Shown here one piece after another: positions 41,292-53,685 of a stretch of 64,000 bases of DNA. Under the pieces are notes generated by a model. It made no database searches and was not told the DNA's origin. It worked only from the letters and a program-made list of their open reading frames with translations. The translations under genes and the position numbers were made by a program. The first letter of the stretch is position 1. Each line of letters starts with the position of its first letter. Source of the DNA: Bradyrhizobium sp. WSM1743 (GTDB lineage Bacteria > Pseudomonadota > Alphaproteobacteria > Rhizobiales > Xanthobacteraceae); assembly GCF_000473065.1 (NCBI RefSeq), contig NZ_AXAZ01000026.1, forward strand, positions 1-64,000, written 5' to 3'.

Positions 41292-41316
41292 GTTCTCTTG
41301 AGCACGTTCTCTTGAG
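41292..41316 (+). repeat. Direct repeat GTTCTCTTGAG x2 in the rpsL leader
   Basis: Two exact 11-nt copies (41292-41302 and 41306-41316) spaced by CAC, a 14-nt period. Tandem sites of this kind can bind a regulator on one DNA face, but the function is unknown. Confidence 0.6.
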
Positions 41317-41575
41317 ATCAAACTCGGATGCATGACCTCGGTGCGCGGGCCGCAGCTTTACGCTGGTCGGCCTCAATACTGCGGTCCTCTGTGGCGTCGA
41401 AGCGCTTTCCGCTCGTTGATGGAGCGGTTGGCGCGATTTCGCTTTGCGCGGATTGTTCCGCTTGAGGCGGCCTCGTCGGGCGGGTGGCCCGAACAGAATT
41501 TGCGGTCCCGGCAACGGGCCGCGGCAAGACAGCGGGCCCGCAAGGGGCCGCGGCAGAACAAAGGGTAAGGCCAGG

Positions 41576-41947
41576 ATGCCGACGATCAACCAGCTGATCG
41601 CTCAACCGCGGGAAGTGCAGAAGTCGCGCAAGAAGGTGCCGGCGCTGCAGCAGTCGCCTCAGAAGCGTGGTGTTTGCACCCGCGTCTACACCACGACTCC
41701 GAAGAAGCCGAACTCGGCACTTCGTAAGGTCGCCAAGGTGCGCCTGACCAACGGCTTCGAGGTGATCGGCTACATCCCCGGCGAGGGTCATAACCTCCAG
41801 GAGCACTCGGTCGTCATGATCCGCGGCGGCCGCGTCAAGGACTTGCCCGGCGTGCGCTATCACATCCTCCGCGGCGTTCTGGATACCCAGGGCGTCAAGA
41901 ACCGTAAGCAGCGTCGTTCGAAGTACGGCGCCAAGCGTCCGAAGTAA
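41576..41947 (+). CDS. rpsL: 30S ribosomal protein S12
   Basis: 123 residues from MPTINQLIAQPRE, the standard start; the open frame runs further upstream without S12 similarity. The streptomycin-related loops TTTPKKPNSALRK and GGRVKDLPGVRYH are wild type. S12 checks decoding accuracy at the A site. First gene of the str operon; S7 follows after 15 nt. Confidence 0.98.
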   Translation: MPTINQLIAQPREVQKSRKKVPALQQSPQKRGVCTRVYTTTPKKPNSALRKVAKVRLTNGFEVIGYIPGEGHNLQEHSVVMIRGGRVKDLPGVRYHILRGVLDTQGVKNRKQRRSKYGAKRPK

Positions 41948-41962
41948 GCGGGAACCAAGCCT

Positions 41963-42433
41963 ATGTCTCGTCGCCACTCTGCGGAAAAGCGCGAAGTTCT
42001 CCCGGATCCGAAGTTCGGGAACATCATCGTCACGAAGTTCATGAACTCGGTGATGTACGCCGGCAAGAAGTCGGTCGCCGAAGGTATCGTCTACGGCGCG
42101 TTCGGCATCATCGAATCCAAGACCAAGCAGAACCCGCTCGGCGTGTTCGAGCAGGCGCTCGAGAACGTCATGCCGACCATCGAGGTTCGCTCCCGCCGCG
42201 TCGGCGGCGCAACCTACCAGGTTCCGGTCGAGGTTCGCTCGACCCGCCGGCAGGCCTTGGGCATCCGCTGGCTGATCGCGGCTGCGCGCGAGCGCAATGA
42301 GAAGACGATGACCGAGCGGCTCTCGGCTGAGCTTCTGGACGCATCGAACAACCGGGGAAACGCCGTCAAGAAGCGCGAAGACGTGCACCGCATGGCGGAA
42401 GCCAACCGCGCCTTCTCGCACTATCGCTGGTAA
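41963..42433 (+). CDS. rpsG: 30S ribosomal protein S7
   Basis: 156 residues, full length. It contains FGNIIVTKFMNSVMYAGKKS and VEVRSTRRQALGIRWL and ends AEANRAFSHYRW. S7 nucleates assembly of the 30S head and represses the str operon in other bacteria. It lies between S12 and EF-G in the canonical order. Confidence 0.98.
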   Translation: MSRRHSAEKREVLPDPKFGNIIVTKFMNSVMYAGKKSVAEGIVYGAFGIIESKTKQNPLGVFEQALENVMPTIEVRSRRVGGATYQVPVEVRSTRRQALGIRWLIAAARERNEKTMTERLSAELLDASNNRGNAVKKREDVHRMAEANRAFSHYRW

Positions 42434-42466
42434 CGGCGAAACAAACGGACTCGCAAGGAACACCTC

Positions 42467-44539
<2,073 letters not shown>

Positions 44540-44579
44540 TTGTCGTCGGTCTCAAACCGACGATTGAACGGAGAGTCAA

Positions 44580-45770
<1,191 letters not shown>

Positions 45771-45787
45771 TTACGAGAAAAGGGACG

Positions 45788-45819
45788 GCGAGTAGCGAAT
45801 GGTGACATTCGCTATTCGC
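45788..45819 (+). promoter_or_regulatory. Hairpin with ATTCGCT repeats between tuf and rpsJ
   Basis: Arms 45788-45801 and 45806-45819 form a 14-bp stem with one G-T pair and a GTGA tetraloop; CATTCGCTATTCGCTATTCGCC shows the repeating ATTCGCT unit. No T-run follows, so it may be a processing site or partial attenuator at the str/S10 border. Confidence 0.5.
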
Positions 45820-45851
45820 TATTCGCCACCCACTGAAGAGAGACCACGGCA

Positions 45852-46160
45852 ATGAACGGCCAAAACATTCGTATCCGTCTCAAGGCGTTCGACCATCGTA
45901 TCCTCGATACGTCGACCCGTGAGATCGTGAACACGGCGAAGCGCACCGGCGCGCAGGTCCGCGGACCCATTCCGCTGCCCACCCGCATCGAGAAGTTCAC
46001 CGTCAACCGTTCGCCCCACGTCGACAAGAAGAGCCGCGAACAGTTCGAGATGCGCACTCACAAGCGCCTGCTCGACATCGTCGATCCGACCCCGCAGACC
46101 GTCGATGCTTTGATGAAGCTCGACCTGGCCGCCGGTGTCGACGTCGAGATCAAGCTCTAA
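45852..46160 (+). CDS. rpsJ: 30S ribosomal protein S10
   Basis: 102 residues. [20 protein letters not shown] and [29 protein letters not shown] features are canonical. S10 also acts as NusE in antitermination complexes. First gene of the S10 operon, directly after tuf. Confidence 0.98.
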
Positions 46161-46212
46161 GATTTTGGATCCCGTTCGCCAAAAGCGGACAAAGAGAACA
46201 GGAAGCAAGCCG

Positions 46213-46926
46213 ATGCGCTCCGGAGTGATCGCACAAAAGGTCGGGATGACGCGGGTCTTCACGGAGGCCGGCGAACATATCCCCGTGACCGTGCTGAAGC
46301 TCGGCAATTGCCAGGTCGTAGGCCACCGCACCGAAGAGAAGAACGGTTACGTCGCGCTCCAGCTCGGTTCTGGCACCCGCAAGACCGTTTACATGCCCAA
46401 GGCCGAGCGCGGCCAGTTCGCGGTCGCTAAGGTCGAGCCGAAGCGCCGGGTCGAGGAATTCCGCGTCACCGCGGATGCCATGATCCCGGTCGGCGCCGAG
46501 ATCCAGGCCGACCACTTCGTCGTCGGCCAGTTCGTCGACGTCACTGGCACCTCGGTCGGTAAGGGCTTCGCCGGCGGCATGAAGCGCTGGAACTTCGGCG
46601 GTCTGCGCGCCACGCACGGTGTGTCGATCTCGCACCGCTCGATCGGTTCGACCGGTGGCCGTCAGGACCCCGGCAAGACCTGGAAGAACAAGAAGATGCC
46701 CGGCCACATGGGTGTCGATCGCATCACCACGCTCAACCTTCGCGTCGTCCAGACCGATGTCGAGCGCGGCCTGATCCTCGTCGAAGGCGCCGTTCCCGGT
46801 TCCAAGGGCGGCTGGATCCGCGTGCGCGACGCCGTCAAGAAGCCGCTGCCGAAGGAAGCCCCGAAGCCCGGCAAGTTCAAGGTTGCTGGCGATGCGGAAG
46901 CCGCTCCGGCTGCGCAGGAGGCGTGA
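46213..46926 (+). CDS. rplC: 50S ribosomal protein L3
   Basis: 237 residues from MRSGVIAQKVGMTRVF at 46213, with AGGAAG upstream; the frame is open earlier but overlaps rpsJ. It has the family loop GGLRATHGVSISHRSIGSTGGRQDPGKTWKNKK split over residues about 125-160, and an alanine-rich C-terminus. It binds near the peptidyl transferase centre. Confidence 0.97.
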   Translation: MRSGVIAQKVGMTRVFTEAGEHIPVTVLKLGNCQVVGHRTEEKNGYVALQLGSGTRKTVYMPKAERGQFAVAKVEPKRRVEEFRVTADAMIPVGAEIQADHFVVGQFVDVTGTSVGKGFAGGMKRWNFGGLRATHGVSISHRSIGSTGGRQDPGKTWKNKKMPGHMGVDRITTLNLRVVQTDVERGLILVEGAVPGSKGGWIRVRDAVKKPLPKEAPKPGKFKVAGDAEAAPAAQEA

Positions 46927-46927
46927 G

Positions 46928-47548
46928 ATGGAATTGAAGGTCACCACTCTCGAAGGTAAGGAAGCCGGCTCGGTCCAGCTCTCCGACGCCATTTTCGGCC
47001 TGGAACCGCGCGAGGACATCATCGCGCGCTGCGTGCAGTGGCAGCTCAACAAGCGCCAGGCCGGCACGCACAAGGCCAAGGGCCGCGCCGAAATCTGGCG
47101 CACCGGCAAGAAGATGTACAAGCAGAAGGGCACCGGCGGTGCTCGTCACGGCTCGGCTCGCGTGCCGCAGTTCCGTGGCGGCGGCCGCGCCTTCGGTCCG
47201 GTGGTGCGTTCGCACGCCACCGACCTGCCGAAGAAGGTCCGCGCCCTGGCGCTCAAGCATGCGCTCTCGGCCAAAGCCAAGGACGGCGATCTCGTCGTGA
47301 TCGAGAAGGCCGCGCTCGAGACTGCCAAGACCAAGGCGTTGCTCGGTCACTTCTCGGGCCTCGGGCTCACCAATGCGCTGATCATCGACGGCGCCGAGCT
47401 CAACAACGGTTTTGCCGCCGCGGCCCGCAACATTCCGAACGTGGACGTGCTGCCGATCCAGGGCATCAACGTCTATGACATCCTGCGCCGTCAGAAGCTC
47501 GTTCTGACCAAGGCCGCCATCGATGCGCTGGAGGCGCGCTTCAAATGA
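46928..47548 (+). CDS. rplD: 50S ribosomal protein L4
   Basis: 206 residues. It includes the extended tunnel loop with KMYKQKGTGGARHGS and RGGGRAFGP. The ATG lies one base after the L3 stop, with AGGAGG inside the L3 end. L4 lines the exit tunnel and in E. coli represses this operon. Its last codons overlap rplW. Confidence 0.97.
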   Translation: MELKVTTLEGKEAGSVQLSDAIFGLEPREDIIARCVQWQLNKRQAGTHKAKGRAEIWRTGKKMYKQKGTGGARHGSARVPQFRGGGRAFGPVVRSHATDLPKKVRALALKHALSAKAKDGDLVVIEKAALETAKTKALLGHFSGLGLTNALIIDGAELNNGFAAAARNIPNVDVLPIQGINVYDILRRQKLVLTKAAIDALEARFK

Positions 47549-47847
47549 GCAAGAACATCGAGCCTCGCCACTACGACGTGATCCTGTCGCCGGTCGTGAC
47601 CGAAAAGGCGACGATCGCCTCGGAGCACAACAAGGTGCTGTTCAAGGTGGCCGCCAAGGCGACCAAGCCGCAGATCAAGGAAGCGATCGAGAAGCTGTTC
47701 GACGTCAAGGTCAAGAGCGTCAACACGCTGGTCCGCAAGGGCAAGGTCAAGGCCTTCCGCGGCACCATCGGCTCGCAGTCGAACAGCAAACGCGCGATCG
47801 TGACCCTCGAAGAGGGTCACCGGATCGACGTCACCACCGGTCTGTAA
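47545..47847 (+). CDS. rplW: 50S ribosomal protein L23
   Basis: 100 residues. The ATG overlaps the rplD stop by 4 nt (ATGA). HYDVILSPVVTEKAT and KVKSVNTLVRKGKVK are standard. L23 sits at the tunnel exit and docks trigger factor and SRP. Confidence 0.97.
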   Translation: MSKNIEPRHYDVILSPVVTEKATIASEHNKVLFKVAAKATKPQIKEAIEKLFDVKVKSVNTLVRKGKVKAFRGTIGSQSNSKRAIVTLEEGHRIDVTTGL

Positions 47848-47859
47848 GGTCGTACGACG

Positions 47860-48693
47860 ATGGCACTGAAGACATTCAATCCCACGACGCCGGGCCAGCG
47901 CCAGCTGGTCATGGTCGATCGTTCGGCCCTGTACAAGGGCAAGCCGCTCAAGGCGCTCACCGAGGGCAAGAAGTCCTCGGGCGGCCGCAACAACACCGGC
48001 CGTATCACCGTGCGTTTCCGCGGTGGCGGTCACAAGCAGACGCTGCGCACCGTCGACTTCAAGCGCGAGAAGATCGACGTTCCCGCGACCGTCGAGCGGC
48101 TGGAGTATGATCCGAACCGCACCGGCTTCATCGCGCTGATCAAGTATCAGGACGGCGAGCAGGCCTACATCCTGGCGCCGCAGCGCCTGGCCGTGGGTGA
48201 CACCATCATCGCCGGCAACTATGTCGACGTGAAGCCGGGCAACGTCATGCCGCTCGGCAACATGCCGGTCGGCACGATCATCCACAACATCGAGGTCAAG
48301 ATCGGGAAGGGTGGCCAGCTCGCCCGTTCCGCCGGCACCTATGCCCAGCTCGTCGGTCGCGACCAGGACTACGTGATCATCCGCCTGAACTCGGGCGAGC
48401 AGCGCCTGGTGCACGGCCGTTGCCGCGGCACGATCGGCGCGGTGTCGAACCCGGATCACATGAACACCTCGATCGGCAAGGCCGGTCGCAAGCGTTGGAT
48501 GGGCCGCAGGCCGCACAACCGCGGTGTCGCGATGAACCCGATCGACCATCCGCACGGCGGTGGTGAAGGTCGTACCTCGGGCGGTCGTCACCCGGTCACT
48601 CCGTGGGGCAAGCCGACCAAGGGCAAGAAGACCCGTACCAACAAGTCGACCAACAAATTCATTCTCCTAAGCCGCCACAAGCGGAAGAAGTAA
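47860..48693 (+). CDS. rplB: 50S ribosomal protein L2
   Basis: 277 residues, normal length. The RGGGHKQTLR segment and the conserved GVAMNPIDHPHGGGEGRTSGG loop near the peptidyl transferase centre are present. AAGG lies ahead of the ATG. S19 follows after 12 nt. Confidence 0.98.
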   Translation: MALKTFNPTTPGQRQLVMVDRSALYKGKPLKALTEGKKSSGGRNNTGRITVRFRGGGHKQTLRTVDFKREKIDVPATVERLEYDPNRTGFIALIKYQDGEQAYILAPQRLAVGDTIIAGNYVDVKPGNVMPLGNMPVGTIIHNIEVKIGKGGQLARSAGTYAQLVGRDQDYVIIRLNSGEQRLVHGRCRGTIGAVSNPDHMNTSIGKAGRKRWMGRRPHNRGVAMNPIDHPHGGGEGRTSGGRHPVTPWGKPTKGKKTRTNKSTNKFILLSRHKRKK

Positions 48694-48705
48694 GGAACGC
48701 CGGAC

Positions 48706-48984
48706 ATGGTTCGTTCAGTCTGGAAAGGCCCGTTCGTCGAGGGTTCTCTGCTCAAGAAGGCAGATGCCGCGCGCGCGTCCGGCCGTCACGACGTCATCAA
48801 GATCTGGAGCCGTCGCTCGACGATCCTGCCGCAGTTCGTCGGCCTGACCTTCGGCGTCTACAACGGTCAGAAGCACGTGCCGGTGGCCGTCAACGAGGAA
48901 ATGGTCGGTCACAAGTTCGGCGAGTTCTCGCCGACCCGGACCTTCCACGGCCACTCCGGCGACAAGAAAGCCAAGAAGGCTTGA
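48706..48984 (+). CDS. rpsS: 30S ribosomal protein S19
   Basis: 92 residues. MVRSVWKGPFVEGSLLKKAD and the C-terminal KFGEFSPTRTFHGHSGDKKAKKA are canonical. S19 works with S13 in the 30S head. AAGGAA precedes the ATG. Confidence 0.98.
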   Translation: MVRSVWKGPFVEGSLLKKADAARASGRHDVIKIWSRRSTILPQFVGLTFGVYNGQKHVPVAVNEEMVGHKFGEFSPTRTFHGHSGDKKAKKA

Positions 48985-48994
48985 GGATTAAACG

Positions 48995-49381
48995 ATGAGC
49001 AAACCTAAGCGCGAACGGAGCCTCGCCGACAACGAGGCCAAGGCGGTCGCCCGGATGCTGCGGGTGAGCCCGCAGAAGCTCAACCTGGTCGCCCAGCTCA
49101 TTCGCGGCCGGAAGGCGTCTGCCGCGCTCGCCGACCTGCAGTTTTCGCGCAAGCGGATCGCGGTCGACGTGAAGAAGTGCCTGGAATCGGCTATCGCCAA
49201 CGCCGAGAACAACCACGATCTCGACGTCGACGATCTCGTCGTGGCGCAGGCCTTCGTCGGCAACGGCCTCGTGATGAAGCGCTTTGCCGCTCGCGGCCGC
49301 GGCCGCTCGGGCCGTGTCTACAAACCGTTTTCGCAGCTGACGATCATCGTTCGTCAGGTCGAAGCTGAAGCCGCCGCTTAA
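48995..49381 (+). CDS. rplV: 50S ribosomal protein L22
   Basis: 128 residues. RVSPQKLNLVAQLIRG near the N-terminus and RGRGRSGRVYKPFSQLTIIV at the C-terminal beta loop are clear. L22 lines the exit tunnel beside L4; macrolide-related loop looks normal. TTGAGG precedes the ATG. Confidence 0.98.
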   Translation: MSKPKRERSLADNEAKAVARMLRVSPQKLNLVAQLIRGRKASAALADLQFSRKRIAVDVKKCLESAIANAENNHDLDVDDLVVAQAFVGNGLVMKRFAARGRGRSGRVYKPFSQLTIIVRQVEAEAAA

Positions 49382-49398
49382 GGGCGCAGGAGAACACG

Positions 49399-50124
49399 AT
49401 GGGTCAAAAGATCAATCCGATCGGTCTGCGTCTCGGCATCAACCGGACCTGGGATTCCCGCTGGTTCGCCGGCAAGCAGGAATACGGCAAGCTGTTGCAC
49501 GAGGACGTCAAGATCCGTGAGATCCTGCACAAGGAGCTCAAGCAGGCGGCCGTCGCCCGCATCGTGATCGAGCGTCCGCACAAGAAGTGCCGCGTCACCA
49601 TCCACTCGGCCCGTCCGGGCGTGGTGATCGGCAAGAAGGGCGCGGACATCGACAAGCTGCGCAAGAAGGTCGCGGACATCACCTCGTCCGACGTCGTCAT
49701 CAACATCGTCGAGATCCGCAAGCCGGAGCTCGATGCGACGCTGGTGGCCGAATCTATCGCGCAACAGCTCGAGCGCCGCGTGGCGTTCCGCCGTGCCATG
49801 AAGCGCGCCGTGCAGTCGGCGATGCGACTCGGCGCGGAGGGCATCCGCATCAACTGCTCGGGGCGTCTCGGCGGTGCGGAAATCGCGCGCATGGAGTGGT
49901 ACCGCGAAGGTCGCGTGCCGCTGCACACGCTGCGTGCCGACATCGACTACGGCGTTGCGACCGCGTTCACGACCTTCGGCACCTGCGGCGTCAAGGTCTG
50001 GATCTTCAAGGGCGAGATCCTCGAGCACGATCCGATGGCCCAGGACAAGAGAATGGCCGAAGGCGAGACCGGCGGTGGTAGCGATCGTGGTGGCCGTCAG
50101 CGCCGCGATACGGCCGCGGCCTGA
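49399..50124 (+). CDS. rpsC: 30S ribosomal protein S3
   Basis: 241 residues. MGQKINPIGLRLGINRTWDSRW is the standard start, VVIGKKGADIDKLRKKV is the KH-type RNA-binding motif, and the C-terminal domain ends in a flexible Gly/Arg-rich tail. S3 lines the mRNA entry channel. AGGAG precedes the ATG. Confidence 0.98.
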   Translation: MGQKINPIGLRLGINRTWDSRWFAGKQEYGKLLHEDVKIREILHKELKQAAVARIVIERPHKKCRVTIHSARPGVVIGKKGADIDKLRKKVADITSSDVVINIVEIRKPELDATLVAESIAQQLERRVAFRRAMKRAVQSAMRLGAEGIRINCSGRLGGAEIARMEWYREGRVPLHTLRADIDYGVATAFTTFGTCGVKVWIFKGEILEHDPMAQDKRMAEGETGGGSDRGGRQRRDTAAA

Positions 50125-50154
50125 GTCAGCACAGGAATTTGAGGGCTTAAAGCC

Positions 50155-50568
50155 ATGATGCAACCTAAGAAAACGAAGTTCCGGAAGGCGCATAAGGGCC
50201 GCATCCACGGCGTTGCGTCTTCGGGCGCGACGTTGGCGTTTGGCCAGTTCGGCCTGAAGGCGACCGAGCCTGAGCGCGTCACCGCGCGCCAGATCGAAGC
50301 CGCCCGTCGCGCGCTAACCCGTCACATGAAGCGCGCCGGCCGTGTCTGGATCCGCGTGTTCCCCGATGTTCCGGTGTCCAAGAAGCCGGCCGAAGTCCGC
50401 ATGGGCTCCGGCAAGGGTTCGCCGGAATTGTGGGTCGCGCGCGTCAAGCCGGGCCGGGTGCTGTTCGAGATCGACGGCGTCAACACCCAGACGGCGCGTG
50501 AGGCGCTGACCCTGGCGGCCGCCAAGCTGCCGATCAAGACGCGCTTCGTCGAGCGCATTGCGGAGTAA
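50155..50568 (+). CDS. rplP: 50S ribosomal protein L16
   Basis: 137 residues. MMQPKKTKFRKAHKGRIHG is standard, and the two adjacent ATG codons are usual for this gene. RVWIRVFPDVPVSKKPAEVRMG is the conserved core. L16 contacts the A-site tRNA. Its stop overlaps an upstream ATG of rpmC (TAATG). Confidence 0.98.
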   Translation: MMQPKKTKFRKAHKGRIHGVASSGATLAFGQFGLKATEPERVTARQIEAARRALTRHMKRAGRVWIRVFPDVPVSKKPAEVRMGSGKGSPELWVARVKPGRVLFEIDGVNTQTAREALTLAAAKLPIKTRFVERIAE

Positions 50569-50573
50569 TGGCC

Positions 50574-50780
50574 ATGGCCCAGATGAAGATCGAAGACATC
50601 CGCGCGATGAGCCCCGATCAGCAGGATGATGCCATCCTGAACCTGAAGAAGGAGCGCTTCAACCTGCGCTTCCAGCGCGCCACCGGGCAGCTCGAGAACA
50701 CCTCGCGCCTGCGCGAGGCTCGCCGTGACATCGCCCGGATCAAGACCGTCGCCGCGCAGACGCGCGCGAAGAAGAAGTAA
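50574..50780 (+). CDS. rpmC: 50S ribosomal protein L29
   Basis: 68 residues. MAQMKIEDIRAMSPDQ and the FNLRFQRATGQLENTSRLR segment identify it. ATG 50574 is eight bases after a GGAG site; another ATG at 50568 overlaps the rplP stop and is too close to that site. L29 lies near the tunnel exit. Confidence 0.94.
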   Translation: MAQMKIEDIRAMSPDQQDDAILNLKKERFNLRFQRATGQLENTSRLREARRDIARIKTVAAQTRAKKK

Positions 50781-50793
50781 GAGGCTTACGAAG

Positions 50794-51042
50794 ATGCCGA
50801 AACGTACTTTGCAGGGCGTGGTCGTCAGCGACAAGCAAGCCAAGACCATCGTGGTGCGCGTCGACCGCCGCTTCACGCACCCGATCTACAAGAAGACGAT
50901 CCGCCGTTCGAAGAACTACCACGCGCACGACGAGAGCAACCAGTTCAAGCCGGGCGACATGGTGTGGATCGAGGAAACGAAGCCGATTTCGAAGTTGAAG
51001 CGCTGGGTCGTGATCCGGGGCGAACACAAGAAAAGCGCCTGA
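50794..51042 (+). CDS. rpsQ: 30S ribosomal protein S17
   Basis: 82 residues from MPKRTLQGVVVSDKQAKT. It has the OB-fold core RFTHPIYKKTIRRSKNYHAHDE. The open frame upstream overlaps rpmC and is not part of the gene. S17 binds 16S rRNA early in assembly. Confidence 0.97.
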   Translation: MPKRTLQGVVVSDKQAKTIVVRVDRRFTHPIYKKTIRRSKNYHAHDESNQFKPGDMVWIEETKPISKLKRWVVIRGEHKKSA

Positions 51043-51126
51043 TCTGTTGGCTTTAGCCGACTGACTTCAGGGAAATGTTGAGCGCCGGCTGGGCTGGCGC
51101 AAAGAGAAAGAGGACGAGGTGCATCA

Positions 51127-51495
51127 ATGATTCAGATGCAGACCAACCTCGACGTGGCCGACAATTCTGGCGCACGCCGTGTCATGTGTATCAAGGTGCT
51201 CGGGGGCTCCAAGCGCCGCTACGCCACGATCGGCGACATCATCGTCGTGTCGATCAAGGAAGCGATTCCGCGTGGCAAGGTGAAGAAGGGCGACGTGATG
51301 AAGGCCGTCGTGGTGCGCGTCCGCAAGGACATCCGCCGCGCCGACGGTTCGGTCATCCGCTTCGACCGCAACGCCGCCGTTCTGATCAACAACCAGTCCG
51401 AGCCGGTCGGCACCCGTATCTTCGGGCCCGTGCCGCGCGAGCTGCGCGCCAAGAACCACATGAAGATCATCTCGCTCGCGCCGGAGGTGCTGTGA
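51127..51495 (+). CDS. rplN: 50S ribosomal protein L14
   Basis: 122 residues, full length, starting MIQMQTNLDVADNSGARR. The 84-nt gap before it is the longest between neighbouring genes in this part of the operon and marks the S10-to-spc operon border. L14 forms an inter-subunit bridge. The stop overlaps the rplX start (TGATG). Confidence 0.98.
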   Translation: MIQMQTNLDVADNSGARRVMCIKVLGGSKRRYATIGDIIVVSIKEAIPRGKVKKGDVMKAVVVRVRKDIRRADGSVIRFDRNAAVLINNQSEPVGTRIFGPVPRELRAKNHMKIISLAPEVL

Positions 51496-51801
51496 TGGCT
51501 GCGAAGATCCGCAAGGGCGACAAGGTCGTCGTGCTGACCGGCCGCGACAAGGGCCGCACCGGTGAAGTGTTCGAGGTTCGCCCCGATGCAGGTACCGCGC
51601 TGGTGCGCGGCATCAATATGGTCAAGCGTCACCAGAAGCAGACGCAGGCGCAGGAGGGCGGCATCATCTCGAAAGAGGCGCCGATCCAACTGTCCAACAT
51701 CGCGTATCTCGGCAAGGACGGAAAGCCGACTCGCATCGGATTCAAGATTCTGGCGGACGGCAAGAAGGTCCGCATCGCCAAGAGCTCGGGAGCTGAGATC
51801 G

Positions 51802-51809
<8 letters not shown>
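51495..51809 (+). CDS. rplX: 50S ribosomal protein L24
   Basis: 104 residues. The KOW motif reads KGDKVVVLTGRDKGRTGEV near the N-terminus. It starts assembly of the 50S subunit. It overlaps rplN by one base and rplE by eight (ATGGCTGA). Confidence 0.97.
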
Positions 51810-52359
<550 letters not shown>

Positions 52360-52405
52360 GACGCTGACCTAGAGCCTCTCAAACGCGGATACCCAGGAGC
52401 CAAGC

Positions 52406-52711
52406 ATGGCAAAGAAGAGTTCAGTCGAGAAGAACAACCGGCGCAAGCGGATGGTGAGGAACGCCGCCGCCAAGCGCGAGCGGTTGAAGACGATCATCGC
52501 CGACAAGACGCTGCCGATGGAAGAGCGGTTCGCCGCGACGTTGAAGCTGGCGGAGATGCCGCGCAACTCGTCGGCGACCCGTATCCGCCTGCGCTGCGAG
52601 CTGTCGGGCCGCCCGCGCTCGAACTATCGCAAGAACAAGCTGTCCCGTATCGCGCTGCGCGACCTTGGCTCCAAGGGCATGGTCCCGGGCCTTGTGAAGT
52701 CCAGCTGGTAA
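52406..52711 (+). CDS. rpsN: 30S ribosomal protein S14
   Basis: 101 residues, the long form without the zinc CxxC pairs. MAKKSSVEKNNRRKRMV and the C-terminal GRPRSNYRKNKLSRIALRDLGSKG region identify it. GGAG precedes the ATG. It sits in the normal L5-S14-S8 order. Confidence 0.97.
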   Translation: MAKKSSVEKNNRRKRMVRNAAAKRERLKTIIADKTLPMEERFAATLKLAEMPRNSSATRIRLRCELSGRPRSNYRKNKLSRIALRDLGSKGMVPGLVKSSW

Positions 52712-52725
52712 GGAGGGTCGTTTAG

Positions 52726-53124
52726 ATGTCTACGCACGATCCAATCAGCGATCTGATCACCCGCATCCGCAACGCGCAGATGCGCTCCAAGAGCAAGGTC
52801 TCCACGCCTGGCTCGAAGATGCGCGAGAACGTGCTCGAGGTGCTGAAGACCGAGGGCTACATCCGCGGTTACGCCACGCTCGAGCATCCCTCGGGCCGCA
52901 GCGAGATCGAGATCGAGCTGAAGTATTTCGACGGCGAGCCCGTCATCCGCGAGATTGAACGCGTTTCCAAGCCTGGGCGCCGCGTCTACGCCTCGGTGAA
53001 GAACCTGCCGCGGGTGAATAACGGTCTCGGCATTTCGGTGTTGTCGACGCCGAAGGGGATCATGGCCGACCACAGCGCGCGCGACGCGAATGTGGGCGGT
53101 GAAGTCCTCTTCACGGTGTTCTGA
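52726..53124 (+). CDS. rpsH: 30S ribosomal protein S8
   Basis: 132 residues. DPISDLITRIRNAQM at the start and STPKGIMADHSARDANVGGEVL at the end are canonical. S8 binds 16S rRNA and in E. coli represses the spc operon. AAGGAGGG precedes the ATG. Confidence 0.98.
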   Translation: MSTHDPISDLITRIRNAQMRSKSKVSTPGSKMRENVLEVLKTEGYIRGYATLEHPSGRSEIEIELKYFDGEPVIREIERVSKPGRRVYASVKNLPRVNNGLGISVLSTPKGIMADHSARDANVGGEVLFTVF

Positions 53125-53140
53125 GAAGGATTTTCGATCC

Positions 53141-53674
53141 ATGTCACGTGTTGGCAAAAAGCCTGTGGCGGTGCCGTCGGGCGTTACCGCGACCGTCGAC
53201 GGCCAGACCGTCAAGATGAAGGGTCCGAAGGGCCAGCTTCAGTTCATCGTCCACGACGACGTCGAGGTGAAGCTCGAGAACGGCCAGGTCAAGGTCAAGC
53301 CGCGGGCCGAGACCAACCGCGCGCGGGCGCTGTACGGCACCGCTCGCGCCCAGGTCGCGAATCTGGTCGAAGGCGTCACCAAGGGCTTCGAGAAGAAGCT
53401 CGAGATCACCGGCGTCGGTTACCGCGCCGCGATGCAGGGCAAGAACCTGCAGCTCGCGCTCGGCTACAGCCACGACGTGATCTACCAGATCCCGGAAGGG
53501 ATCACGATCGCCGTGCCGAAGCCGACCGAAATCACGGTGTCGGGTAGCGACATCCAGCGCGTCGGCCAGGTTGCGGCCGAGATCCGCGCCTATCGCCCGC
53601 CGGAGCCCTACAAGGGCAAGGGCGTGAAGTATGTTGGCGAATTCATCTTCCGCAAGGAAGGCAAGAAGAAGTAA
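53141..53674 (+). CDS. rplF: 50S ribosomal protein L6
   Basis: 177 residues from MSRVGKKPVAVPSGV. The C-terminal PPEPYKGKGVKYVGEFIFRKEGKKK part is highly conserved. AGAAGGA lies ahead of the ATG. It binds near the sarcin-ricin loop. Confidence 0.97.
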   Translation: MSRVGKKPVAVPSGVTATVDGQTVKMKGPKGQLQFIVHDDVEVKLENGQVKVKPRAETNRARALYGTARAQVANLVEGVTKGFEKKLEITGVGYRAAMQGKNLQLALGYSHDVIYQIPEGITIAVPKPTEITVSGSDIQRVGQVAAEIRAYRPPEPYKGKGVKYVGEFIFRKEGKKK

Positions 53675-53685
53675 CGGAGCCGGTC

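Larger units (their letters stand above)
40672..41575 (+). other. 904-nt spacer upstream of rpsL
   Basis: No convincing gene on either strand. Features seen: an AT-rich island (about 40945-40990) unlike the surroundings, a possible promoter at 41099-41125, a 14-nt tandem repeat at 41292-41316, and a GC-rich leader with GGGCCGCGGC runs (41516-41556) just before rpsL. It is long for an str-operon leader, so an unannotated small RNA or several promoters are possible. Confidence 0.5.

Noticed and set aside
41690..41880. Possible streptomycin-resistance substitutions in S12
   Set aside because: The PKKPNSA and GGRVKDLPG loops carry the usual lysines.
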